From contig JAKIVX010000013.1 of the NCBI GenBank assembly GCA_022750335.1, positions 1 through 46,925 of the forward strand: a stretch of 46,925 nt of DNA, read 5' to 3'. Numbering within the stretch: position 1 is the first letter of the stretch; the number at the start of each line of letters is the position of its first letter. The translations under genes were made by a program, and so were the position numbers. Shown here one piece after another: positions 37,852-46,519 of this stretch. Below the pieces are notes generated by a model. That model was not told the origin of the DNA. It searched no databases and saw only the letters and a program-made list of their open reading frames with translations. Origin of the DNA: Thermoplasmata archaeon (GTDB lineage Archaea > Thermoplasmatota > Thermoplasmata > Lutacidiplasmatales > UBA184).

Positions 37852-38721
37852 CTAGTGGGTTCGCCCGAATTCTCGGTCCGACCCGATGGGCGTCCCGACC
37901 GGAGGATGGTCGGGAAAGGTCCGGGTGCGGGTCCGGTAGTACGCCCACAGGAACATCATGTACGGCACGAACTGTGCGCTCCCGAGCAGGGCCGATTCGC
38001 CCTCGAGGGCGGTGATCGGCGCCGTGTTGATGGAGGACCCGGAGGTCGCCTGGGTGACGGCACCGGAAATTTGGGGGAAGATGATGGCGATCGTGATGGC
38101 GGAGATCACCACTGTTAGCGCGGCGGCCGAGATGAGGAGGATCCGGGAGGTGGGGTCGGCGAGCGCGTAGGGTAGAGCGACGTAGGCGATCGCTGTCAGG
38201 GTCGCGGTTCCAAGTCCGACCACGAACAGCACTCCCAGGTCGGATTGGAAGATCGCGCCGATCGCGCTCGGGGACTCGCCGGGCGTGGCTTGGGTGAGGA
38301 TCGAATCGACGAACCAGGCCCCGACCGCTATCCCCGTCACGAGGCCGATTACCACGCACACCCCGCCCAGGAGCACGTTGCGACGATGCGCGGGTCCGAA
38401 ACCGTTGCGCCCGAGCCAGAGGAAGATGAGACCGATCAGGGCGAGGAGCGCGCCGAGGCTCGACACGTAGGGAATCCACAGCAGGGCGAAGGCGATGATC
38501 ATCAGCAGGAGGCCGGTCTTGGTCCGGTCCTGGGCCTCGGGGAGAGCCCTCGTGTCCTGTGTGCCGATCCAGTCCCAAGACTCGTTCGGGGCAACGGGGA
38601 GGGTCGTGGGCGGGGTCGGCCCCGTCACAGGAGCCAACGCACCCCCGCAGTTCGGGCAGAAGGATGGACCGGCGGCGACAAGGACTCCGCAGAAACGGCA
38701 CTGAAGCTCGGCCTCTCCCAT
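37852..38721 (-). CDS. Zinc-ribbon membrane protein
   Basis: A 289-residue protein. The N-terminus is a zinc ribbon, CRFCGVLVAAGPSFCPNCGG (about residues 8-27), followed by a Pro/Thr linker and about six hydrophobic segments (for example GLLLMIIAFALLWIPYV, ALLALIGLIFLWLG and VLLGGVCVVIGLVTGIAVGA). The last ends FVPYMMFLWAYYRTRTRTFP. Function unknown; zinc-ribbon-plus-helices proteins are common in archaea. It is convergent with the ATPase gene. The ATG at 38721 is preferred over 38790. Confidence 0.68.
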   Translation of the reverse strand: MGEAELQCRFCGVLVAAGPSFCPNCGGALAPVTGPTPPTTLPVAPNESWDWIGTQDTRALPEAQDRTKTGLLLMIIAFALLWIPYVSSLGALLALIGLIFLWLGRNGFGPAHRRNVLLGGVCVVIGLVTGIAVGAWFVDSILTQATPGESPSAIGAIFQSDLGVLFVVGLGTATLTAIAYVALPYALADPTSRILLISAAALTVVISAITIAIIFPQISGAVTQATSGSSINTAPITALEGESALLGSAQFVPYMMFLWAYYRTRTRTFPDHPPVGTPIGSDREFGRTH

Positions 38722-38961
38722 CGGCGCCACTCCCTGCCCGCGAACGTCCTTCGAAGTGTTCAACCGGTTCCCTCGGGATAGTTCGGGCATTTGGAGCCCG
38801 TTGGGGGAGGCCGGGAGACTTCAACCGGGCCGTAGAATCCATTGATGGTTAAAGGGCGCGCACGTAACCCCGGCCTGGCGTTAAGGGGGCCGACCTCGAC
38901 CAGGTAGTACGGCCAACCGGAGGCGTTGGCGCAAGGGTGGGAGCACCCAGTTGCTCCGGTG

Positions 38962-38970
38962 CCGTATATG
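38962..38970 (+). promoter_or_regulatory. TATA box of the double-GNAT gene
   Basis: CCGTATATG, about 37 nt before the ATG at 39003. Confidence 0.45.
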
Positions 38971-39002
38971 ACGCCTTGAGGTTGGAGTCGGCCGGATCGA
39001 CC

Positions 39003-39995
39003 ATGGATCTTGTGACCTACACCATTCGACCGTTCGTCGAGTCGGATTACGATGGGGGGGCGAGGATCAACGCCCTCATCGACCCGGAGCATCCCGAAAC
39101 CGCCGAAGAATCCCGCCGCTGGGCCGACGTGATCACCGGAACGCCGGGTCGGTTAATGCACAAGCTGGTCGCCGAGGAGGCTCGATCGGGGCAGACGGTT
39201 GGCTGGGGCGGTCTGACCCACGTCCTGTGGAGCTACCATCCGGATAAGTACTACATCCGCGCGGCGGTCGACCCCGCCCATCGAGGTCGAGGGATCGGCC
39301 AAGAACTGTACACTCGACTCGAGAAAGAGGCGTTCGACCGCAACGCGGTCTGCCTCTGGAGCGGTGCTCGGGAGGACGACGACGCGGGCGTTCGATTCCT
39401 CGATCGGCACGGGTTCCTCACCCTGAGGAAAATCTGGTTGTCACGCCTCGACCTGACCGGTCTCGACCTCTCGAGCTTCCCGGATCGGTCCCGGGACTTG
39501 CAGGACCGGGGGATCCGGATCACCACCGTCGCGGCCGAGGGATTTCACCGGTCCGAAGTGCAGCGACGCGTCTACGACTTGGTTCGAGTCACGGCCGAGG
39601 ATGTGCCCCGGGTCGGAGAGTACACCCCCGCCACCTTCGAAGAGTTTGTGGCGCTCGAACTTCAGGAGCCCAAGATCCTCCCGGACGCCTTTTTCCTGGC
39701 ATGCCAGGGAGAGGAGTACGTTGGGCTTACCTCCCTTCAACGGGAGCCCGGATTGTCGGACACCCTTGGGATTTCATTCACGGGAACCCTGCCGAACTTC
39801 CGTGGCCAAGGGATCGCCTCGGAGCTCAAGCGCCAAGCGGTGGAGTATGCCCGGACCCAAGGGACGTACCGCTACATCATCACCGGCAATGACTCGCTCA
39901 ACCCGCGAATCTGGGCCATCAATGAGAAGCTGGGGTTCCGGCGAGAACAGACTTGGCTGAGTGCCGAGAAGTCGCTGCCCAGGTCCCAACCGTAA
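39003..39995 (+). CDS. Protein with two GNAT acetyltransferase domains
   Basis: A 330-residue protein. Domain 1 (about residues 1-155) has YTIRPFVESDYDGGARINAL, YIRAAVDPAHRGRGIGQELY with the acetyl-CoA loop HRGRGIG, and FLDRHGFLTLRKIW. Domain 2 (about 160-325) has GISFTGTLPNFRGQGIASEL with loop FRGQGIAS and NPRIWAINEKLGFRREQTWL. Both loops look functional. The substrate is unknown; tandem GNATs are often antibiotic- or metabolite-modifying. Confidence 0.82.
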   Translation: MDLVTYTIRPFVESDYDGGARINALIDPEHPETAEESRRWADVITGTPGRLMHKLVAEEARSGQTVGWGGLTHVLWSYHPDKYYIRAAVDPAHRGRGIGQELYTRLEKEAFDRNAVCLWSGAREDDDAGVRFLDRHGFLTLRKIWLSRLDLTGLDLSSFPDRSRDLQDRGIRITTVAAEGFHRSEVQRRVYDLVRVTAEDVPRVGEYTPATFEEFVALELQEPKILPDAFFLACQGEEYVGLTSLQREPGLSDTLGISFTGTLPNFRGQGIASELKRQAVEYARTQGTYRYIITGNDSLNPRIWAINEKLGFRREQTWLSAEKSLPRSQP

Positions 39996-40122
39996 CGAAC
40001 GTACCTCTCTGAACGGGACCAGGTCCTCGTACCCCTTCCCCCGCACTCCAATGTGGGTCGGCCCGGAATCCCCCGGACTTAGGGGTATATTCGCATGGAG
40101 TGATTCGGGTTCGGTGGTCATC

Positions 40123-41181
40123 ATGGCAGTAAATCCCGACAAGTTGAACGCATTCGTCGGAAAATTCGCCAACGACTTGGGAGCCGCAATGCACGGCTCC
40201 GCCATCCTGATCGGTGAGCAACTGGGCCTCTACCGGGGACTGGCCCAACACGGCCCCATCAGCTCCGAAGGATTGGCGGAGAAAACTGGGACGGCGGAGA
40301 GGTACCTGCGCGAATGGCTAGCGGGGCAAGCGGCCTCTGGATATGTGGAGTACGATTCCAAGACCGGTTTGTTTTCGATGACCCCGGAACAGAAATTTGC
40401 GCTCACCGATGAGAACGGTCCAGTCTTCCTCCCCGGGGCCTTCTACATCGTCTCCTCCGTCTACAAAGATCAACGCAAGATCGCAGAAGCCATCCGGACC
40501 GGGAAAGGGTTCGGATGGCACGAACACCACGTTGACCTGTTTCAAGGGACCAAGAAGTTCTTTCGTCCGGGGTATGTCGCGAATCTCGTCTCCGCGTGGC
40601 TGCCGAGTTTGGAGGGAGTCGTCTCGAAGCTCGAGGCCGGGGCCCGAGTGGCGGACGTCGGGTGCGGATTGGGAGCGTCGACCATTCTCATGGCGAAAGC
40701 GTTCCCTAAGTCCGAATTTGTGGGCTACGATTACCACGGCGAGTCGATCGAATGGGCTCGCAATGACGCGGTGACGGCAGGCGTCGCCCAGAACACGGAT
40801 TTCGAGGTCGCACTGGCCAAGGGGTTCACCGGAAAGAACTTCGATCTGGTGACATTCTTCGACTGCCTGCACGACATGGGTGACCCGGTGGGGGCGGCGC
40901 GGCATGTTCGCCAGGCACTCAAGCCGGACGGCACCTGGATGGTCGTAGAACCCTTCGCGGGCCAGAGCCTCGAAGCGAACCTGAACCCTGTTGGGCGGAT
41001 CTACTACAATGCCTCGCTTCAGCTCTGCGTCCCTGCGTCGCTCGCGCAGGAGGTCGGAAGTGGACTGGGTGCGCAGGCGAGCGACGCGGCCCTCTTGGAC
41101 GTTTTCCGCGAGGGTGGTTTCACGAGAGTCCGCAAGTCAGTTGAGACCCCGTTCAACCGGGTCTTTGAAGCGCGCCCTTAG
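40123..41181 (+). CDS. SAM-dependent methyltransferase with winged-helix N-terminus
   Basis: A 352-residue protein. The N-terminal part (GLYRGLAQHGPISSEGLAEK, TGTAERYLREWLAGQAASGY) is a winged helix like the dimerisation domain of O-methyltransferases. SAM motif I is VADVGCGLGASTILMAKAFP (about residue 182), then EFVGYDYHGESIEWARNDA and LVTFFDCLHDMGDPVGAARH with LKPDGTWMVVEPFA. A TATA-like GGTATATTC (40084-40092) lies about 35 nt before the ATG. The substrate is unknown, possibly a small molecule. Confidence 0.82.
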   Translation: MAVNPDKLNAFVGKFANDLGAAMHGSAILIGEQLGLYRGLAQHGPISSEGLAEKTGTAERYLREWLAGQAASGYVEYDSKTGLFSMTPEQKFALTDENGPVFLPGAFYIVSSVYKDQRKIAEAIRTGKGFGWHEHHVDLFQGTKKFFRPGYVANLVSAWLPSLEGVVSKLEAGARVADVGCGLGASTILMAKAFPKSEFVGYDYHGESIEWARNDAVTAGVAQNTDFEVALAKGFTGKNFDLVTFFDCLHDMGDPVGAARHVRQALKPDGTWMVVEPFAGQSLEANLNPVGRIYYNASLQLCVPASLAQEVGSGLGAQASDAALLDVFREGGFTRVRKSVETPFNRVFEARP

Positions 41182-41562
41182 AACCGAGGGCGGCCCCGAT
41201 GTGGGGCTAGGACCGAGAAAATCGCCTGAAGGCGTAAGATGCGCTGCAGCCAGAGGCGGACCATTGGGTCCAAGCGCGAATACACACCTACGGTGAGTTT
41301 TGATAGGGATTCCGGGGCCAGTCCCGCGGGCCTAACAGTACTGGCGAGGTACAAGTTCTTATGAGGGGCAGTTCCATTTCCCGCATTAATGGCGGTAAGT
41401 CGATCGTCTCACCGTCCGGACATTACCCTCGGCACTACCGAAGTTGTCATGTCACTGCTCCAAGAAGGTAGCTGCTCACCTTTCTGACCACCTACAATAG
41501 CTGACTTCCTGTGGACCGGAATCTCTTTCCGGTGAAGTGCACCCGCGCTCTGCGAGGGCGAC
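41182..41562. other. Intergenic region upstream of the IS66-type transposase
   Basis: About 380 bases with no gene seen, lower in GC than the core. CTTCCTG at 41505-41511 has a matching inverted CAGGAAG at 43073-43079 on the other side of the transposase, which may mark part of the element's ends but is too short to be sure. Confidence 0.35.
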
Positions 41563-43071
41563 ATGCGGCTCCTGCTCGTCGAGGAGGTCCTTGACCCGGA
41601 CCGCGAGGGCGACGTTCCGCTTTCCCAAGCCGATCGCAAAGCGCTGCTCGAGAGAATCCGACGGGGCGACAAGGCGATCGAGGAAGCGCGCGAGCTCAAG
41701 GCCAAGATCCGTCGGGTCCAGGAACAGCTTCGCCGCCACAAAGCGTGCCCCCCGATGCTTGCCGCCTCCGACCGTACTGCGGAGGTGGGAAGCATCCCCT
41801 CCAGTCGCGTCTTCTACCGTCGGCCGGTTCACTCTACTCCGAGACCCACGGGTGGCCAACTCGGCCACCCGGGGCGCTCGCGCGAGCACCCCATGGCGAA
41901 CTCGCCACCGCTGAAGCTGACCCTGGAGCGGTGCACCGACTGTGGTGCGCCCCTCGGTGCGCCGGTCGAGGTCCGTCGGCGGACCCTCACCGAACTCCCT
42001 CCTCCCCAGCCTCGGATCTTCGACATCGAGATCGCGCGCTACAACTGCCCCGACTGCCACCGACGAGTGGAGGCGCAGAGCCCGTATCCGAAGAACCAAC
42101 AGTATGGGTTCACCCTTATCGCACGGGTCGTTCAACTCCGATTGTTGGGGCTGAGCACCTCGAAGATCGTGGACTACTTCGAGGGGGCCCACGGAGTGCG
42201 GCTCACCACGGCGGCCGTGCTGAAGATGGAACAGCTCGCTGCGCACTCGGTCGATCCGCTCTACGGGAAGCTCAAAGCCGCTCTCCCCCAACAGCCCGTC
42301 ATCCACGCCGATGAGACCAAGTTCCGAATCGGTGGGGAGAACGGATGGTTGTGGGCGTTCTCCTCGCCCCAGACGGTCGTCTACGGGATCGCTCCGAGTC
42401 GGGGACAGGATGTGGTGGAGGAGTTCCTCCACGGAGCTCACGGGACGATCGTCCACGATGGATGGGTCCCCTACGACATCATCCAGACCGCGAAACATCA
42501 ACTCGATCTACTGCACGTGAACCGGTGGCTGGAGCGCGAGGAGATCCTCCATCGACTCGAACCACGGCCGCTGCTCCGGGACGTCCCGCCAAAGCTGGTC
42601 AGCGTGGGCCGCCCTCCCGAGGAGTTCCTGGAGTTCGCGGGAGACACGCGATGGCTGTTGCGGCACGCCATCGAGTGGTCGGAGCGGCATACTCACGCCT
42701 CGGGAAGAGAGCGCCGCGAGTTCTACCGCTCAGTGCGGTGGTTGATGACGAACCACCTGCGGAGAGGGTGGTCGGAGCGGGCGGCGGCCCGCATCGTGGA
42801 ACAGCTGGACAAGCGTCGCGGGACGCTCTTCACCTTCCTCATCGAGCCCGTAGTTGCCTGGCACAACAACGACGCAGAGTCCCAGATCCGGCAGGGGGTG
42901 CTGTATCGAAAGATCAGCGGCGGGCGGAGATCATGGAGCGGGGCGTGGGCCTTGGAGCGGCTGCTCACGGTCTATCGCACGTGCCGGAAGCGGGCGCTTC
43001 AGTTTGTGAAAGTCCTCACCGACGCGCTGTCGGGGTTGGGATTCCCTGAGGTTGGCGCTCCGTCAGGGTAG
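41563..43071 (+). CDS. IS66-family transposase
   Basis: A 502-residue DDE transposase. An N-terminal coiled coil (IRRGDKAIEEARELKAKIRR) leads to the GGQLGHPG proline/glycine link, then a zinc-binding region CTDCGAPLGAP...YNCPDCHRRV. The catalytic residues are Asp in PVIHADETKFRIGGENGWLW (about 248), Asp in GTIVHDGWVPYD (about 300) and Glu in WHNNDAESQIRQGVLYRKIS (about 440), the IS66 NNxAExxIR signature. The frame is full length and open, so it could be active. The accessory TnpA/TnpB genes of bacterial IS66 elements are absent. Confidence 0.9.
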   Translation: MRLLLVEEVLDPDREGDVPLSQADRKALLERIRRGDKAIEEARELKAKIRRVQEQLRRHKACPPMLAASDRTAEVGSIPSSRVFYRRPVHSTPRPTGGQLGHPGRSREHPMANSPPLKLTLERCTDCGAPLGAPVEVRRRTLTELPPPQPRIFDIEIARYNCPDCHRRVEAQSPYPKNQQYGFTLIARVVQLRLLGLSTSKIVDYFEGAHGVRLTTAAVLKMEQLAAHSVDPLYGKLKAALPQQPVIHADETKFRIGGENGWLWAFSSPQTVVYGIAPSRGQDVVEEFLHGAHGTIVHDGWVPYDIIQTAKHQLDLLHVNRWLEREEILHRLEPRPLLRDVPPKLVSVGRPPEEFLEFAGDTRWLLRHAIEWSERHTHASGRERREFYRSVRWLMTNHLRRGWSERAAARIVEQLDKRRGTLFTFLIEPVVAWHNNDAESQIRQGVLYRKISGGRRSWSGAWALERLLTVYRTCRKRALQFVKVLTDALSGLGFPEVGAPSG

Positions 43072-43287
43072 TCAGGAAGCTGACAAGCTACGGTCCAGGC
43101 CTAGGCGTCGGGAGGACTCGCGAGCCGCCGACCGAGCCCGCCTCCAAAGCCCCCGGCGTCTGCCGCGACCGAGACCGCGCGATCGGGGCCGAAAGCGGTT
43201 CGGACGCCCGAGCACTCCGGTCGCAACCGAGGCCGTCTCATCGAGCGACGCGCCGTATTGCCCCCAATTCCGCTTTGGTCGGTCGCC
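43072..43287. other. Spacer after the transposase
   Basis: About 215 bases with no gene and no clear TATA box. CAGGAAG at 43073-43079 is a possible right-end fragment of the IS66-type element. Confidence 0.3.
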
Positions 43288-43656
43288 ATGACTCTGAACA
43301 AGAAGGTCGTAGAAACCTATCAGGCAAGCCTCGGCGATCTGGATTGGGCCTCCGTGGCTTCGTGCCTGACGGACGATGGGGAGCGGGCCGAGTGGGCCGA
43401 CGGGTTCCGGGCCTCAGGCGTTCCGGTTCGCGGGAAAGCCGCAGTCATCCAGGATATGGAGGCCCCCCGGCAGTTCGAGATCCGCGCCGCTCGGATGGCG
43501 GAGCAAAACGACGTCGTGGTCGCGGAGTGCATGGTTCGCGTTCCGTTGCCGGAGGGTCGTACCTTCGTCGGGCAAGTTTGCGCCGTGTACGAGCTCCAAG
43601 ACGGCGGGGTCAAGCGGATGTCGTCATTCGTGGCCGAGAACAAGCACCCGACCTAA
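43288..43656 (+). CDS. SnoaL/NTF2-like protein
   Basis: A 122-residue protein with the pattern of the NTF2-like alpha+beta barrel: an N-terminal helix KKVVETYQASLGDLDWASVA, SCLTDDGERAEWADGF, then strands (RGKAAVIQDMEAPRQFEI, NDVVVAECMVRVPLPEGRTF, CAVYELQDGGVKRMSSFVAE). Such proteins bind or isomerise small hydrophobic molecules; nothing here shows a substrate. It lies between the IS66 element and a DinB-like gene. Confidence 0.65.
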   Translation: MTLNKKVVETYQASLGDLDWASVASCLTDDGERAEWADGFRASGVPVRGKAAVIQDMEAPRQFEIRAARMAEQNDVVVAECMVRVPLPEGRTFVGQVCAVYELQDGGVKRMSSFVAENKHPT

Positions 43657-43816
43657 GGATGACTTCCTCTAGCGCGTGGCGGAGGGCGTCGCTGGGAAGA
43701 CCCCCCAAAGAGACCTGCCAGGTCCAGTGGCTGGGGGATGGTGCTCGGGACCACTCCGGGGAACTCTGGAATTGAGCCAAGAGTCGGTTAACTCCCTCCG
43801 GGCTTGGGGGTCCCGG

Positions 43817-44350
43817 ATGTCGGAAGTAAAGTGGTTGCGCAAGTGGTTCGCATACAACACGGCGGCGCGGCATGGGTACTTCGAAGTCCTGTCGAAGCTT
43901 CCCCCCGCGGAACTCTCCCGGGACCGTGGAGCGTCCTTCCCCACGTTCCTTGACATCCTCGGCCACTCCATGGGCGGAATCGAGACCTGGATCGTTCGGA
44001 TGTCCGCACTGACCGGGGAGCCGTTCGGCCCCTGCGACCTGCCCGAGCCGGTGTCCCTGGACGACCTTCGAACATACCAACGATGGGTCGAGGAGCGGGT
44101 CGACCGGTTCTTCGCCCGCCTCTCGGCGAAAGACCTGGACCGGACCTTCCTGGTCCCCAAACTCCCACCCTGGTGGGACGAGGATTTCACGGCCGGCGTT
44201 CGCAGTACCCTCCTGCACGTGGTCGAGCACGAGCTACAGCACCGGGGAGAGATGAACGCCCTCTTGTGGCAAATGGACGTCGAACCGCCGATCCTCGACT
44301 GGGGGACGTTCGAAGAACAGCAAACCCGTGCGTCCGCCGCGCGCTCGTGA
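43817..44350 (+). CDS. DinB-family four-helix protein
   Basis: A 177-residue protein of the DinB/YfiT metal-binding four-helix-bundle superfamily. His residues in FLDILGHSMGGIETWI (about residue 54) and the HxxxH in LHVVEHELQHRGEMNAL (about 135-145) fit the three-histidine metal site. WLRKWFAYNTAARHGYFEVL is the first helix. Members include thiol-S-transferases such as bacillithiol transferase; the substrate here is unknown. It starts at the ATG at 43817. Confidence 0.78.
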   Translation: MSEVKWLRKWFAYNTAARHGYFEVLSKLPPAELSRDRGASFPTFLDILGHSMGGIETWIVRMSALTGEPFGPCDLPEPVSLDDLRTYQRWVEERVDRFFARLSAKDLDRTFLVPKLPPWWDEDFTAGVRSTLLHVVEHELQHRGEMNALLWQMDVEPPILDWGTFEEQQTRASAARS

Positions 44351-44703
44351 GCCGCGCAGGAATCGATTCATCCCATCCCCTCGGGGGCGCGTTCCGAGGC
44401 TCGGTCGTCCGGCCGCCGACCGTCCGGACTGACGACCGATGGGACCACCCGATGGGGCTCGATCCTATGGCCCACGGAGAACTTCGAGTTTCCCCGTGAC
44501 CAGGCCGGTCTGAAGCGCGGCCCAGCTCGGGCGGCGCCTGGGTACCGGAGAGGCGGGCAGAGGCCGATTTTATTCGGGACAGCCTCAGAGAATCGGCGCC
44601 CGCCTGGGGGGCGGGCCGCGAGCCGGAGGGTCGGCCGCCAGAGGCAGGGTTAAGTGCCGCGCCTCCAGCACCCTGCTCGTCCGCGGACCGCGAGCCAGTT
44701 TCG
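44351..44703. promoter_or_regulatory. Intergenic region upstream of the surface protein gene
   Basis: About 350 bases with no gene. Two TATA-like stretches occur: GATTTTATTC at 44565-44574 and GGGTTAAGTG at 44647-44656. The second would give a leader of about 25 nt for the gene at 44704. Confidence 0.4.
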
Positions 44704-46473
44704 ATGAGGTATCCAACGAGCCGTTCGAATGGGCCGCGGGGTCGAACCCTCTTCGCGATCGGGGTGCTCGGCGCCCTGGTCGTGGTCGGTGGTCTCGCCG
44801 GGGTCCATTTTTCAACCGCTCAGCCCGTCAGCCCGATCGCCCTAGGATTCTTGGCCGGATCTCCGCGCCCCCAGGCGACGTCGATCGGCGTGGGAATCAA
44901 CCCGACGGGCGTAGCGTACGACAGCGGGAAAGGCGAGATCTTCGTCACGAACTACGGTTCGAACAACGTCAGCGTCATCAATTCCACGACCGACACCTAC
45001 GTGGGGTCCGTCCCCGTGGAGTACGGCCCCTTCGCGGCGGCGTACGACGCTGCGAAGGGGGAGGTCTTTGTTGCGGACTGGGCCTCGGCGAACGTGAGCG
45101 TGATCGACGATTCGACCAACACGATCGTCCGGAGCGTCCCCGTCGGCAACAGTCCCTACGCGATCGCGTACGATTCCGCGAAGGGGGAAATGTTCGTCAC
45201 GAACCGAGCGGCGTACAACCTCAGCGTGATCAACGACACGACCTACGCCGTGACGACCATCACCCTCCCCGTGATCCTCACGACCGGAGGCCCTGTCGCC
45301 GACATCCCACTCTTCGTGGCGTATGACGGCGCGCGCGGCGAGGTCTTCCTGACCGCCGCGGAGGCGAACGCAAGCGATCTGGTGAGCGACCACGTGCTGG
45401 TCTACAACGATACGAACGACTCGCTCGTGGCGGACTTCGCCGTTGGATCGTACTCGGCCGACGATGCCGCGGTCTACGACAGTGGCCAAGGCGAGGTGTT
45501 TGTGACCGACGCTGCGTTGGGCACCGTGGTCGTGGTGTCGGACGCCACGAACGCCGTGGTCACGTCGGTCGGGGCCGGTCTGGCTACCCCCGACGCGGTC
45601 GCCTACGTCCGCGGGATGGGAGAAGTGCTCGTAGCGAACTTCCATTCCGACAATGTGAGCGTTTTGAACGACACGTCCAACACGGTGACCGCGACCATTC
45701 CCGTGGGCATGGACCCGGACCAGATTGCCTACGACGGCCCGGAGGAGACGGTGTTCGTGTCCAATGGACTCTCCAACAACGTGACGGTGATCCCCCTCAC
45801 CGGTGGGGCGCCGCCGACCTACACGGTCACCGCTTCGGAAACCGGGTTGACGCCCGGCACGGGGTGGTCGGTGGCCCTAAACGGTACCGAGGAGACCTCG
45901 ACGACGAGCACGATCCAGTTCGTTGAGCCGGACGGGGGATACTCATACACCATCGGGTCGGTGGCGGGGTATGTCGCGAACGTCACCTCGGGCACGCTGA
46001 CGGTGGACGGGGCCGCCCTCGCCCTCTCGATCACCTTCACCCCCGTGGTGCCCGGAACCTACGCGTTGAGTGTCACCGAAAGCGGACTATCGACTGGGAC
46101 CAACTGGTCGGTGGAGGTCGGGACTACGGTACATTTCTCGACTTCGTTGGTGGTCGAGTTCGAGCTGCGTAATGGGACGTACACGTACCAGGTCGGGAAC
46201 GTCAAAGGATTCGGCGTCTCGCCGACGGGAGGGGAAGTGAACATTTCCGGAACGGCCGTCAAGGTGCTCGTCGCTTTCATCGCGACGGGGGCGAGTACGC
46301 CTCCACCGAGCACGCCCCCGCCGACCTCGACCGGAACAACGGTCAGTTCCACCCTCGAATTTGCGATCATCGGAGGGGTCTTGTTCGCCCTGGTACTCGT
46401 GGTGATCCTTCTCGTCGCCCGACGGAAGCGTGAGGAACCGCCCATCCCCCCGACGCCGCCCGGTCCCTCGTAG
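44704..46473 (+). CDS. Membrane-anchored beta-propeller surface protein with ESGL repeats
   Basis: A 589-residue exported protein. A signal or anchor helix (TLFAIGVLGALVVVGGLAGV) is followed by about seven propeller blades (residues about 60-370) of the YVTN/YncE kind, each with a 'P..+AYD...GE+FV.N...N.VSVI' core. Then come two copies of a Thermoplasmata-type repeat, TASETGLTPGTGWSVALNGT and TVTESGLSTGTNWSVEVGTT in pattern (about 375-450 and 455-525), a Pro/Ser/Thr stalk (STPPPSTPPPTSTGTT), a C-terminal helix (FAIIGGVLFALVLVVILLVA) and a basic stop RRKRE. It probably stands on the cell surface; its partner is unknown. Confidence 0.82.
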   Translation: MRYPTSRSNGPRGRTLFAIGVLGALVVVGGLAGVHFSTAQPVSPIALGFLAGSPRPQATSIGVGINPTGVAYDSGKGEIFVTNYGSNNVSVINSTTDTYVGSVPVEYGPFAAAYDAAKGEVFVADWASANVSVIDDSTNTIVRSVPVGNSPYAIAYDSAKGEMFVTNRAAYNLSVINDTTYAVTTITLPVILTTGGPVADIPLFVAYDGARGEVFLTAAEANASDLVSDHVLVYNDTNDSLVADFAVGSYSADDAAVYDSGQGEVFVTDAALGTVVVVSDATNAVVTSVGAGLATPDAVAYVRGMGEVLVANFHSDNVSVLNDTSNTVTATIPVGMDPDQIAYDGPEETVFVSNGLSNNVTVIPLTGGAPPTYTVTASETGLTPGTGWSVALNGTEETSTTSTIQFVEPDGGYSYTIGSVAGYVANVTSGTLTVDGAALALSITFTPVVPGTYALSVTESGLSTGTNWSVEVGTTVHFSTSLVVEFELRNGTYTYQVGNVKGFGVSPTGGEVNISGTAVKVLVAFIATGASTPPPSTPPPTSTGTTVSSTLEFAIIGGVLFALVLVVILLVARRKREEPPIPPTPPGPS

Positions 46474-46519
46474 TTATTCCCCCGCGGCCCACGGTACCGC
46501 AGGACTCGGCCCCGACCGG

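Noticed and set aside
41505-43079. Terminal inverted repeats of the IS66-type element
   Set aside because: Only a 7-bp inverted match (CTTCCTG/CAGGAAG) was found, which is too short to define the element's ends.
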